Source of the DNA: a virus
Virus record (IMG/VR): IMGVR_UViG_3300017977_000066
Coordinates: 62,001-126,000 of that record
Direction: 5' to 3' (one strand)
DNA: 64,000 nt
Made by a program: the position numbers and the translations under genes. Of this stretch, positions 26,563 to 34,196 are shown in pieces (the first letter of the stretch is position 1; every line of letters starts with the position of its first letter). The notes beneath the pieces were generated by a model, which was not told the DNA's origin, ran no database searches, and worked only from the letters and a program-made list of their open reading frames with translations.

Positions 26563-26712
26563 AATATTGGTATGTCTAAAAGATAGATAAAAATAAATAT
26601 TTTTATTTGTACATTATATATACTGAATAAAAACAAAAAAGAAGTTTTGCTTAGGCGAAGCTTTTAGTAATGTAGGGAAAACCTTATTTTACTAGATGGT
26701 GGTAATTTGTGT
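26563..26712. other. Non-coding region upstream of the ChmA promoter
   Basis: About 150 bases without a credible gene. It contains an AT-rich inverted stretch near 26590-26608 and a small GCTT-aggcg-AAGC hairpin at about 26650-26662 followed by T residues. These could be a terminator or binding sites controlling ChmA. No other feature was recognised. Confidence 0.4.
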
Positions 26713-26760
26713 GTTTCATATATTTTTTACACCTATATTACTTACATGAGCCTAGAGCTT
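26713..26760 (+). promoter_or_regulatory. Class A promoter of ChmA
   Basis: TTTCATATATTTTTTAC gives the upstream box, with its C 17 nt from TATATTAC (26734-26741). TTACATGAGC and a GAGC-ctaga-GCTT hairpin (26748-26760) follow. AAGGAG precedes the ATG at 26792. Confidence 0.82.
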
Positions 26761-26791
26761 AAATTAATTTAAACCCTATAAGGAGTCTGGA

Positions 26792-28600
26792 ATGAGACGA
26801 GGAATAACAATAGACGACAATGTTAATAACACGGGTCTTGATGACCTGCTAAACAATGAAGAAGTAGGTAACACAAGTACCGGTACTGCTGATGATGGCC
26901 AACTGCAAGTAGTAGGTCTATCTGGTATGGATTCGTTAATGCTTGAAGATAGTGACCAAGAGTCACTTGGTAAATATGCAGTAAAATCTGCAGAGATACT
27001 AAAAGAGGGATACTTAGATATCCGTGTTATGAAGATGGATAAAGAGAAGTTCGGTCTTGGATTTAGCTTCGTACTTTATAGTACTAAAGACAATGCTGGT
27101 AAAGTATACTACTTCTTAGCTCTTTTAGAGAAAACAGGTAGACAACCATTAGAAGTAAAACAAATCGTAAATGAGTTAAATGTTAAGAACAACACATCTA
27201 TCTTAGTTACAAGTGATGCTTTTGATGATACTGTTTATGCTATTGCTGAGACTATGCTTAAGAAAGCATATAAAGATATTACATCTCTTAGAAACCTAGA
27301 GGGTGTTGTTATCCCTAGTAGTTCAGATGTAGAAGCTACTGCTGAAGTTATGAGTAGATATGTTCATAACCGTATGGTAGTTGAAAGTGAGATCACTTCT
27401 GGTAAATCAGCAGACCTTAACTTTAAAGCATTGAGGGCTATTGGTAGAAATAGCAATACTAACTTAGACATTGCTTTCAATACTGGTTTAACTATTAATA
27501 CTGCAGGTAGATCTATTAGATCGGATTTCAATATCGAATCTAATATCGCATCTAATAGTTATGTTAGAAGTATGCATGATATCTCTGGTAAGAAGCGTAT
27601 CGCTACCGTATCTGGATACCTAGAGTATTTAGTATCTGATAAAGTTAATGAGTATACGATGCAGTCCACTAAAGTTGCAACACCTATCCTTATCTTAAAC
27701 GAGTTCATGGGTAAAGCTAGTTCACTTAATTATGTATTAACTTCTATTGTTAACTCTACTATCTTTAGTAGCAGACCTATCCTTAGAAACTTAATCGTAG
27801 AGAAAGATGCTGGCCCATTAAATGTACTATTTAACTATGGTGGTGATGCTTCTAAGCCTGGTGACAAACTAAGCTTCAAAGATGAAAAAGCTAAGCCTGA
27901 GATAGTTAATGATATCATCAGACAACATGTTACATCTACACCTATCGTTGCTATCGAGGTAGAGTTATTCGGTTCTGACTATTCACACATGGCTCCATTC
28001 GTAGCATTAGCAAGTGATGAAACTCGTATGGCTGCTACTGAAGACATCTTAAAAGGTGCTAGTGAGTTGGTTGGTTCTAAAATGGAAACATCAAGTGTTC
28101 TGGGTGATGAGTCTTCACTAGTTCCTATCGGAGAGTATCTAGATGCTGATGGTAATGTTAGAGATCTTCGTGAAATCGACTTAGCGTTCATCTGTACTTA
28201 TAGTAACGATCAAGCACTTATCTTTGATTGGATCTACTCTACTTTAACTCCTGCTATGTGTAGAAGTATAACTAGTAAAGATCCGTATCTACTTAAACTA
28301 GAAGTGATTAACAAACTTGCAAGTATGTTAAACTTCAAACCTGTTATCACTGGTAAAGCTGTTCGTATCCCGCTAAGTGGGATGTTCGTAGAAGAGTTAA
28401 CTCGTAAAGCTATGCAAGCAGGATATAACCCAGCTCCAACGAATGATGCTATCGGTTACAATGATTTCAATAATCTACAAATCGTAAGCCAAGCATACAA
28501 TGGTTCTACATTAGCTAATACTGGATTTGGTATGGGTAACTCATATTCAAATGGTAGAAGCCAAATGCCTGGTGTATATACTGGTTATCAACGCCGCTAA
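26792..28600 (+). CDS. chmA: Chimallin-like phage nucleus shell protein
   Basis: A 602-aa protein interpreted as ChmA, which self-assembles into the proteinaceous shell around replicating jumbo-phage DNA (201phi2-1 gp105 is about 631 aa). The layout fits: a disordered acidic N-terminal segment (about 1-60), a folded core (about 62-545), and a disordered G/N/Q/Y-rich C-terminal tail (about 546-602). Disordered ends of this kind mediate lattice contacts in known chimallins. The C-terminal core contains GEYLDADGNVRDLREIDLAF, a following ALIFDW, and ITGKAVRIPLSGMFVEEL, which agree in order with recalled chimallin sequences. CGT arginine codons, a class A promoter and a strong terminator indicate abundant, non-late expression. 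The main alternative, a major capsid protein, fits less well because of both disordered ends and the promoter class. The assignment rests on recalled similarity, not a search. Confidence 0.75.
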   Translation: MRRGITIDDNVNNTGLDDLLNNEEVGNTSTGTADDGQLQVVGLSGMDSLMLEDSDQESLGKYAVKSAEILKEGYLDIRVMKMDKEKFGLGFSFVLYSTKDNAGKVYYFLALLEKTGRQPLEVKQIVNELNVKNNTSILVTSDAFDDTVYAIAETMLKKAYKDITSLRNLEGVVIPSSSDVEATAEVMSRYVHNRMVVESEITSGKSADLNFKALRAIGRNSNTNLDIAFNTGLTINTAGRSIRSDFNIESNIASNSYVRSMHDISGKKRIATVSGYLEYLVSDKVNEYTMQSTKVATPILILNEFMGKASSLNYVLTSIVNSTIFSSRPILRNLIVEKDAGPLNVLFNYGGDASKPGDKLSFKDEKAKPEIVNDIIRQHVTSTPIVAIEVELFGSDYSHMAPFVALASDETRMAATEDILKGASELVGSKMETSSVLGDESSLVPIGEYLDADGNVRDLREIDLAFICTYSNDQALIFDWIYSTLTPAMCRSITSKDPYLLKLEVINKLASMLNFKPVITGKAVRIPLSGMFVEELTRKAMQAGYNPAPTNDAIGYNDFNNLQIVSQAYNGSTLANTGFGMGNSYSNGRSQMPGVYTGYQRR

Positions 28601-28610
28601 CAAATACTTA

Positions 28611-28650
28611 AGAGGGATGGTCATAACGACCGCTCTCTTATTTTTTTATT
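28611..28650 (+). terminator. Terminator of ChmA
   Basis: An outer stem TAAGAG/CTCTTA and an inner stem GGTC/GACC enclose an ATAAC loop, followed by seven T residues. Confidence 0.8.
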
Positions 28651-28671
28651 GTTTTACTACTGTTAAGGATA

Positions 28672-28694
28672 TTTTGAAAAATACATATAAAGGA
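28672..28694 (+). promoter_or_regulatory. Class B promoter downstream of ChmA
   Basis: TTTTGAAAAATACATATAAAGGA closely matches class B. It sets the start of the next gene at ATG 28701, six bases after AAGGA, rather than the long upstream extension overlapping ChmA. Confidence 0.7.
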
Positions 28695-28700
28695 ATGGTT

Positions 28701-29651
28701 ATGTTAGATGATGTTTATACTGGTACATTAGGTACCTTTTTTAATAGAGAAGAACTTGTATTTAAGCTTAATGAGCTTATGACTAAAGTAGGAGGTAGCT
28801 TATCTTACGAAGTAGTAGAGCAGAGGACTAAAGTAGTTATATTAACTGGTGTTAATGATACGGAGCAAGATGTACCTAGTTTCCAACACCCCTTAATATT
28901 TAAAACTATCAGAGGTGAAGATGCGGTAGCTATAGATATGAGACCATTTATGAAGTCTAAACTAGTAGACATGATAACTGTTAGAGAGAAGCTACAAGAT
29001 AAGTATAATGGTATGCTCATGCTCTATAGGCTTATATTAACTAAGTTATTATTAGATGGTGAAACATTCTTGTTAGGGTCTCTACATAACCCTACCATGG
29101 AAGCTTTTAGTTCTATAGTTAAAACTACAACTTCTATGTTACTATATGACGAAAGTATTAAAGAGCCTGTAGAGTTAGTATCTGATCTACATTTTATATC
29201 TATGGATATGACTGAAGATGTTAAGGATAAAACTAAGATCATAGAGTTATTACCTAGAGATAAAGTAGCTAAGATACTAAAAGGTGATTATAGCTATATC
29301 TATAATAAAATACTAGATGATACTATAACACTACCTAGTACTACTATAGGTAGTTTAACCACTAATATACGAGAAGCTATAAATAATAAGAGAGCTAAGG
29401 GTTTAACAGCTGATATTCTTATGCAATCTTTATCTAGAGGGTTCTATAGTCTAGATAGTAGAGATCTTGCTATAGCTATGGTAGAAGATAAACCTACTTT
29501 AACTGCATTACTATATATGACTATAACTGAAAGCATTAATTCTAAAGGTGCATTTAATAAAGTTATACATGGTAATAGTAGATTTATTAAACCAAAAGAG
29601 TTCGCTAAATCTTTTTTAAATATTGTAAATTCACAATTAGTAGATGGGTAG
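28701..29651 (+). CDS. Putative late virion protein, 316 aa
   Basis: The frame is open back to 28527 inside ChmA, but the class B promoter and AAGGA place the start at 28701. The protein is helical in its C-terminal two thirds, with no known motif. Insulation from ChmA by a terminator and a different promoter class suggests a late structural or assembly role. Confidence 0.65.
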   Translation: MLDDVYTGTLGTFFNREELVFKLNELMTKVGGSLSYEVVEQRTKVVILTGVNDTEQDVPSFQHPLIFKTIRGEDAVAIDMRPFMKSKLVDMITVREKLQDKYNGMLMLYRLILTKLLLDGETFLLGSLHNPTMEAFSSIVKTTTSMLLYDESIKEPVELVSDLHFISMDMTEDVKDKTKIIELLPRDKVAKILKGDYSYIYNKILDDTITLPSTTIGSLTTNIREAINNKRAKGLTADILMQSLSRGFYSLDSRDLAIAMVEDKPTLTALLYMTITESINSKGAFNKVIHGNSRFIKPKEFAKSFLNIVNSQLVDG

Positions 29652-29669
29652 CTTATGCTACTTGTCTAT
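29641..29669 (+). terminator. Hairpin after the 316-aa gene
   Basis: GGTAGC and GCTACT pair around a ttat loop, with TAGA/TCTA flanking, covering the stop codon. A T-rich stretch overlapping the next class A promoter follows. Confidence 0.6.
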
Positions 29670-29670
29670 A

Positions 29671-29717
29671 GTTCCATTTCTTTTCAGTTACATATTACTT
29701 ACATGAGCCTAGAGTTC
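29671..29717 (+). promoter_or_regulatory. Class A promoter
   Basis: GTTCCATTTCTTTT lies upstream, with its CATTTC 16 nt from CATATTAC (29691-29698). A hairpin GAGC-ctaga-GTTC (29705-29717) retains four pairs through a G-U wobble. Confidence 0.75.
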
Positions 29718-29744
29718 TAATAAAAACAAAACAAGGAGTTGCAA

Positions 29745-30119
29745 ATGTTAGATTTTACATCACTGGTTGAAGAAGCTCTTTTTTCAAGAGCCTCTGATGT
29801 CAAGCAAGAGTTTTTTATTGATGTTGGTTATTCTAATCTTATAAAGGTTTCTTTTGCGACTGAAGGATATATCTTAACTTTAGTTAGAGATGATGAAAAC
29901 TTATCAACACTGATTAGATGTGTTCATAATGAGATAGAGTTAAACTATCTCTTAAAAGAGTTATTTGGAGTAGAGTTAGCAGATGATATCGCTCGTACAC
30001 TTGGTCTTATAAGCCAAGGTTTAAACGGGATGTATTTAGCTACCAGAGTGGTTAGCCGAAGGGCATTAAATTCAACTCTTAAAGAAAACTATATAAAGGC
30101 TTGGGAAAGAGTAGCTTAG
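29745..30119 (+). CDS. Hypothetical protein, 124 aa
   Basis: ATG at 29745 follows AAGGAG. A TTG two codons upstream is less likely. A small, mainly helical protein with a basic C terminus. It is expressed from a class A promoter just upstream of the DNA polymerase gene, which suggests an infected-cell role. No family is recognised. Confidence 0.7.
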   Translation: MLDFTSLVEEALFSRASDVKQEFFIDVGYSNLIKVSFATEGYILTLVRDDENLSTLIRCVHNEIELNYLLKELFGVELADDIARTLGLISQGLNGMYLATRVVSRRALNSTLKENYIKAWERVA

Positions 30120-30135
30120 GCTATTATTTTTTTTA
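30113..30135 (+). terminator. Terminator overlapping the stop codon
   Basis: TAGC-ttag-GCTA forms a short stem over the stop codon, followed by a run of eight T. It is short, so readthrough into the polymerase gene is possible, and that gene has no clear promoter of its own. Confidence 0.6.
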
Positions 30136-30184
30136 TTTACTTTCCTATCTATCGTTCTTACCATGAGAATATTAGGAGGATGAT

Positions 30185-32365
30185 ATGGAATTAAAGGAAG
30201 ATGCCACAGAGTATTTTAAGTTTAAACCAGAGGAGTATAAGAGAGATGTTAGCCCTTTAAAACACTATATGGATATCTCTAGTTTTGTATTAGAGAAGAT
30301 GAACCATACTAGAGAACCTAAGGCTAGTATAAAAGAGTATATAAAAGAAAAACAGAGATTTAGTAACCCACTAGTATATTTCAAGCAGAGAGATATGGAT
30401 GGCAAGATAAGTAAACAAGCAGTTGGACTTAAGGATTATCTAGATGATGTTGTAAGAGATAAGAATATCATAGTGCCATCATTCACTGTCTACTTCCCAC
30501 CATCTAAGAAACCCTCACTTCACTCTGAGTTCATGGATGTGAATACTAAAGAGAGATCTGTACATAAGAAGCTAGCCTTTAAGTATAAGATGGGTAAGAT
30601 GTGGGATAAGTTTAATTACCACAATACCATACAGAAGACTAAGAAGATATTTAATAATAGTTTATCAGGAGCTTATGCTTCAGCAGGTACTATATTAAAT
30701 AACCCTAGTAGTCACTATACTCTAACTAGTATAACAAGAGCTATCTCTGGTATAGGTAACGCAGTATCGGAATCTCTTATCATAGGCAATAGACACTATA
30801 GGAACCCTGATGTCATGATAGCCCACCTAGCTACTATAGCTCAGAATGCAGATCTTACTAAGATAGAGTATGTTGTTAATAAATATCATTTAGCAACACC
30901 AGATGCTCCTGAGGTTATGAACTACTTATTAAGAAGTAGTGCTAAGTACTGGAAAGATACTGAAAAAGAACTTGTTATTTTTAATTTCTTAAAATCACTT
31001 AGTAAATATGAAAGAGCTGCTGTACTATACCATATAGATCTTAATGCGATTAGAGAGTTCAATGATACTTTCATGAGGAGAGTTATAGGTAAGTTCCTTA
31101 ACTATGAAGATAAGCATCATGACGAAGCTACTTCTAATAAGATCATAGATGCTGCTTCAGAGATGACTCGTAGTATATCTATCTATAGTTTATCAGATAG
31201 CCTTAAAGGTAAGGTTAAGGGTAAAGGTGATTATACTAAAGAAGATCTATCTAGTCTAGCTTCTCTTATAGAGCATACTGAACAACTTCTAAAATACCTA
31301 GGAGAGATCGTAAATGCATTCTTCATAACAGATGTAGTACCTGCTAATATATCTAGGATAAAAGATATGGTTAGAGAGGTTATCGTATTATCAGATACAG
31401 ATAGTACATGCGCTAGTTATGAAGACTGGCCTACTTGGTATTTTGGTAAGAGAACATTAGACTCTAAAGCTATCTCTATAAGTAGTCTTATACTATTCAT
31501 TAACTCTGAAGTTATGGATCACTTCATCAAACTCTTCGCTGTTAACCTTAATATCAGTTACGAGAAAGCCCAGATACTAGAGATGAAGTCAGAGTTCATG
31601 TTCAAACTTTTTGTTGCTACTAATGTAAGTAAACACTACTATGCAACTACTGATATACAAGAAGGTAATATCTTTGATCCTGAATCCCTACATGATATCT
31701 TAGAGAAGAAAGGTGTTAATCTTATCGTACCTAATGCATATGGTCCTATAAGGAAACTCATAGATGATGTTATGGTAGGTATCATGCATGATGTAGGTAC
31801 CTTAGGTACCATAGAGCTTACTAAGTATCTTAAGATAGTATTAGGGGCTGAACAACTTATCATCAGTAAGATTAAAGATGCCTCTCCAGATATATTTAAG
31901 ACAGAGAAGATCAAAGATGGGAGTGTTTATAAGAACGAACCAGCTAAGTCTCCTTTCTTACATTATCTATTTTGGAATGATATCTTCGGTAGTAAATATG
32001 GTAAAGCTCCTGACCCTACTTATATGGCTATTAAGGTACCACTTAAGATCAACACTAAGAAAGATATGTCTGACTTCATAGAGAACTTAACCGACCCTGT
32101 ATTAAGGGATAAGATAAAAGAGTTCTTAAAAAAATACAATAAAGACTATATAGGTGTTCTAAGGCTACCTCTTATAAAGGTATACGAGCATGGTATACCA
32201 CCTATCTTCAAAGACTGGATAGATATAAAACGAGTTGTTAAAGATAACTGTAATGCACTTTATATAGTACTAGAGACCATAGGGTATTTTATTAAGCCTG
32301 ATGAGATACTGAGTGACCGTGAGTTAAAATTAATAGAGCATAAGGAAATAATAGATGAAAGATAA
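30185..32365 (+). CDS. B-family DNA polymerase, C-terminal half (motifs B and C)
   Basis: A 726-aa protein carrying the fingers and palm end of a family B DNA polymerase. Motif B is visible as KKIFNNSLSGAYAS (residues 153-166) and motif C as LSDTDST (402-408), with the DTDS catalytic aspartates. SKHYYATTD (482-490) corresponds to the KKRY-type motif before the thumb. The exonuclease domain and palm motif A (DxxSLYPS) are absent, so the other half must come from another gene outside this window, giving a split polymerase. About 235 residues separate motifs B and C, much longer than usual, including a GNRHYRNPD segment. AGGAGG precedes the ATG. The dNMP-kinase-like gene overlaps its end by 11 bases. 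Confidence 0.75.
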   Translation: MELKEDATEYFKFKPEEYKRDVSPLKHYMDISSFVLEKMNHTREPKASIKEYIKEKQRFSNPLVYFKQRDMDGKISKQAVGLKDYLDDVVRDKNIIVPSFTVYFPPSKKPSLHSEFMDVNTKERSVHKKLAFKYKMGKMWDKFNYHNTIQKTKKIFNNSLSGAYASAGTILNNPSSHYTLTSITRAISGIGNAVSESLIIGNRHYRNPDVMIAHLATIAQNADLTKIEYVVNKYHLATPDAPEVMNYLLRSSAKYWKDTEKELVIFNFLKSLSKYERAAVLYHIDLNAIREFNDTFMRRVIGKFLNYEDKHHDEATSNKIIDAASEMTRSISIYSLSDSLKGKVKGKGDYTKEDLSSLASLIEHTEQLLKYLGEIVNAFFITDVVPANISRIKDMVREVIVLSDTDSTCASYEDWPTWYFGKRTLDSKAISISSLILFINSEVMDHFIKLFAVNLNISYEKAQILEMKSEFMFKLFVATNVSKHYYATTDIQEGNIFDPESLHDILEKKGVNLIVPNAYGPIRKLIDDVMVGIMHDVGTLGTIELTKYLKIVLGAEQLIISKIKDASPDIFKTEKIKDGSVYKNEPAKSPFLHYLFWNDIFGSKYGKAPDPTYMAIKVPLKINTKKDMSDFIENLTDPVLRDKIKEFLKKYNKDYIGVLRLPLIKVYEHGIPPIFKDWIDIKRVVKDNCNALYIVLETIGYFIKPDEILSDRELKLIEHKEIIDER

Positions 32366-32903
32366 ACGAGTTATAGCATTAGCAGCATATGCTAGATGTG
32401 GTAAGAACTATGTAGCTTCTAAGTTAAAAGAAGTTTACGAACAACAAGGGTTAGTAGTAGAAGAAATAGCATTTGCGGATTCTTTAAAAACTATAACAGC
32501 TGGTATAGTTGATGAGGATGTTACCATATTGGACACTATGAAAAATAATGATGAAAAGATTTGCATACATTATGAACAAGTGCTAGTTAGAGACATGCTT
32601 ACAAGAGTAGCAGCTGGTATTAAGAAGGTAGATGAAAGTTTCTTTGCTAGAGAGACTTTAACCAGGGTTAACAATTCTACTGCAGATATTATTATCATAA
32701 CTGACCTTAGATTCCTAATAGAAGAGGACATGCTTAAGACTAGTTATCCAGCATCTAAGATCATAAAGATAACTAGAGATAGTAAAGCTTGTAAAAAGAG
32801 ATCTGGTGATGTAGAGGTAGATCTTTTAAAACACGATATGGTTTACATTAACGATAGTACTGTTAATATTGGTGAGCTTATAGCCAGTATAGAAAATAAT
32901 TAG
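32355..32903 (+). CDS. Deoxynucleoside monophosphate kinase-like protein
   Basis: A 182-aa P-loop protein. The N-terminal RVIALAAYARCGKNYVASKL resembles the first strand and P-loop of phage dNMP kinases such as T4 gp1. FADSLK and a later IIITDLRF, with an arginine typical of the LID/substrate region, fit the same fold. The P-loop is unusual in having N where S or T normally follows the lysine. The enzyme would supply dNDPs for replication. Overlap with the polymerase gene points to co-translation and a shared replication role. Confidence 0.6.
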   Translation: MKDKRVIALAAYARCGKNYVASKLKEVYEQQGLVVEEIAFADSLKTITAGIVDEDVTILDTMKNNDEKICIHYEQVLVRDMLTRVAAGIKKVDESFFARETLTRVNNSTADIIIITDLRFLIEEDMLKTSYPASKIIKITRDSKACKKRSGDVEVDLLKHDMVYINDSTVNIGELIASIENN

Positions 32904-32904
32904 A

Positions 32905-32962
32905 TTCACATATTTTATAATTTTATATCACTAATACGAGACTAAGGTTAAATACTTAGCTC
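32905..32962 (+). promoter_or_regulatory. Class A promoter with long bulged stem-loop
   Basis: A TTCA box lies 17 nt upstream of TATATCAC (32924-32931; one change from the consensus). The stem is GAG(a)CTAAG at 32938-32946 with CTTAGCTC at 32955-32962, eight pairs with a single bulged A. Confidence 0.78.
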
Positions 32963-32985
32963 TAATATAAACAAAGGGATTACCT

Positions 32986-33468
32986 ATGAGACAATTTGAT
33001 GCTAAATTAGAAATAAACGGAAGTAGTTTTAAAGTGAGAACTTTAGATACAGTTTTACTAGCAAAGGCTACATGTGGAAACAAAGAAGAGCTGGAGGAGA
33101 AGATAAGTGAAGAGACTATCGAACATTGTACTGATGAACAGATAGTTATTAGGATAGCTTTTAACATAATACCATATATCCAGCTAGATGTATCTGAAGA
33201 AACTACTCTTAGAGTATTTAACCTCATGATCGATGTCATTAATATCCTTATGAAAGGCGATGGTGCTACTTTAGCTGAGACTAAAGAGTGTAATAATGTA
33301 CTAGACCTTATAGAATGCTTCGTATTGAGATTACAACACATAGAAGATTCTGATATCTATGATGATAAAGCTGAAGAAAGATACCTACCTAACTACTTAG
33401 AAGCAGCTAGAGCTTTTGATGAGAAGAGAGATCTTGAAAGCTACTATGAGGTAACTAAACATTTCTAA
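32986..33468 (+). CDS. Hypothetical acidic protein, 160 aa
   Basis: AAAGGGA precedes the ATG. The protein is acidic, with a beta-prone N terminus (DAKLEINGSSFKVRTLD) and a helical remainder. No motif is recognised. It is monocistronic, between a class A promoter and a perfect terminator. Confidence 0.72.
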   Translation: MRQFDAKLEINGSSFKVRTLDTVLLAKATCGNKEELEEKISEETIEHCTDEQIVIRIAFNIIPYIQLDVSEETTLRVFNLMIDVINILMKGDGATLAETKECNNVLDLIECFVLRLQHIEDSDIYDDKAEERYLPNYLEAARAFDEKRDLESYYEVTKHF

Positions 33469-33470
33469 CA

Positions 33471-33507
33471 TACATAGTAACCCATGGGTTACTATGTACA
33501 TCTTTTT
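33471..33507. terminator. Terminator between convergent genes
   Basis: TACATAGTAACCC and GGGTTACTATGTA form a perfect palindrome around AT, followed by TCTTTTTT on the plus strand. Confidence 0.85.
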
Positions 33508-33884
33508 TAGTATTCTATATGGTAACCATCTTCACTATCATCATATATTATCTTACATATCTTATTACCAGTGTTGTCTATAAGATAGTTCTCTTTGATA
33601 ACAGTATCGTTAAGCTTAGCTATATACCAATCACTATCGTAAACTTTACCCATGTTCTCACTATGTATCTTACACCTAACATATAGCTTAGTATTCTCAT
33701 CATACATACCAGGACCATCTATCCTATATAGGGAACTGAACCATACTTCTACATTATCTCTATATTCAGATACTTCATCTACCATGATAGTAAACTCTTC
33801 ATCTAGTGCTACTTGCCAACTAACAGCTACTACACCACTAACATCATTAGCCTTCACATAATCCTTCACATAGAACTTAGCCAT
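33507..33884 (-). CDS. Putative late small protein, 125 aa
   Basis: A beta-rich, acidic protein with several W and Y residues, of unknown function. A class B promoter lies directly upstream, so a small virion component (decoration or fibre-associated) is possible. It is monocistronic. Confidence 0.65.
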   Translation of the reverse strand: MAKFYVKDYVKANDVSGVVAVSWQVALDEEFTIMVDEVSEYRDNVEVWFSSLYRIDGPGMYDENTKLYVRCKIHSENMGKVYDSDWYIAKLNDTVIKENYLIDNTGNKICKIIYDDSEDGYHIEY

Positions 33885-33889
33885 ATGAT

Positions 33890-33915
33890 ACTCCTTATTT
33901 TAAGTTCAAGTTAAA
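33890..33915 (-). promoter_or_regulatory. Class B promoter of the 125-aa gene
   Basis: On the minus strand TTTTAACTTGAACTTAAAAT is followed by AAGGAG and ATG. Confidence 0.6.
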
Positions 33916-33929
33916 ACTACTCATATATG

Positions 33930-33978
33930 TTTCCATTTCTTTTTTCAGTTATATATTACTTATGTGAACTTAGAAATT
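33930..33978 (+). promoter_or_regulatory. Class A promoter of the structured-RNA locus
   Basis: TTTCCATTTCTTTTTTC lies upstream, about 18 nt before TATATTAC (33952-33959), followed by TTATGTGAA. The usual 5' hairpin is not clearly kept here. No long gene follows; the transcript covers the structured region to about 34140. Confidence 0.75.
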
Positions 33979-34140
33979 TAAAGGAGTATAAAATGCTAAA
34001 AAATACTATAGGAAGAACTCCATAACCCAAGTGAGGAGTTAGTATGTGAGGCTACTAAGCCGTACTTATCAGATCCAACTTGGCAAAATCTTAAGAAGGT
34101 AGCGGTTGTTTTCTAACACTGCCCTTAAGGGGTTTTTTAT
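33966..34140 (+). ncRNA. Candidate structured RNA with pseudoknot potential
   Basis: This region lies between a class A promoter and a T-run terminator but contains no gene longer than nine codons. AACTCC (34016-34021) pairs with GGAGTT (34035-34040). Within that loop CCAAGT (34027-34032) can pair with ACTTGG (34078-34083), giving an H-type pseudoknot that encloses a GGCT-acta-AGCC hairpin (34050-34061). Downstream, GGTAG (near 34099) can pair with CTGCC (near 34128), competing with the CCC-ttaa-GGG hairpin of the terminator. It could be a phage small RNA or a leader regulator. It does not fit a tRNA or tmRNA. Confidence 0.5.
33993..34025 (+). CDS. 10-codon mini-ORF within the structured RNA
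   Basis: It encodes MLKNTIGRTP after a good AAAGGAG with ordinary spacing. Its last codons form the 5' arm of the first stem, so a translating ribosome would disrupt the pseudoknot. That is the arrangement expected of a translation-sensing leader, though functional translation is unproven. Confidence 0.4.
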   Translation: MLKNTIGRTP

Positions 34141-34167
34141 TTAATAAAAACACTCTACTATTTTTTT

Positions 34168-34190
34168 CTTTGAAATATATATAAAAAGGA
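34168..34190 (+). promoter_or_regulatory. Class B promoter
   Basis: CTTTGAAATATATATAAAAAGG runs into the ATG at 34197, a close class B match. It lies just after the terminator of the structured RNA, so the next gene can be expressed independently. Confidence 0.65.
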
Positions 34191-34196
34191 TACCGC

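Noticed and set aside
26792-28600. Major capsid protein as the identity of the 602-aa protein
   Set aside because: Disordered ends at both termini, chimallin-like C-terminal motif order and a class A rather than class B promoter fit a shell protein better. The capsid gene is probably outside the window.
28527-28700. N-terminal extension of the 316-aa protein overlapping ChmA
   Set aside because: The class B promoter and ribosome-binding site lie downstream of it, so it would not be in the transcript.
30136-30184. A further class A promoter before the DNA polymerase gene
   Set aside because: Only a degenerate CTTACCATGAG is present, with no TATATTAC core and no stem-loop.
33993-34025. Programmed frameshift at the A-rich stretch before the pseudoknot
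   Set aside because: The -1 frame stops after about fifteen codons and the +1 frame stops at once, so no extended product results.
33966-34140. tRNA or tmRNA at the structured locus
   Set aside because: No acceptor stem, no GGTTC-type T-loop and no CCA-compatible end could be placed.
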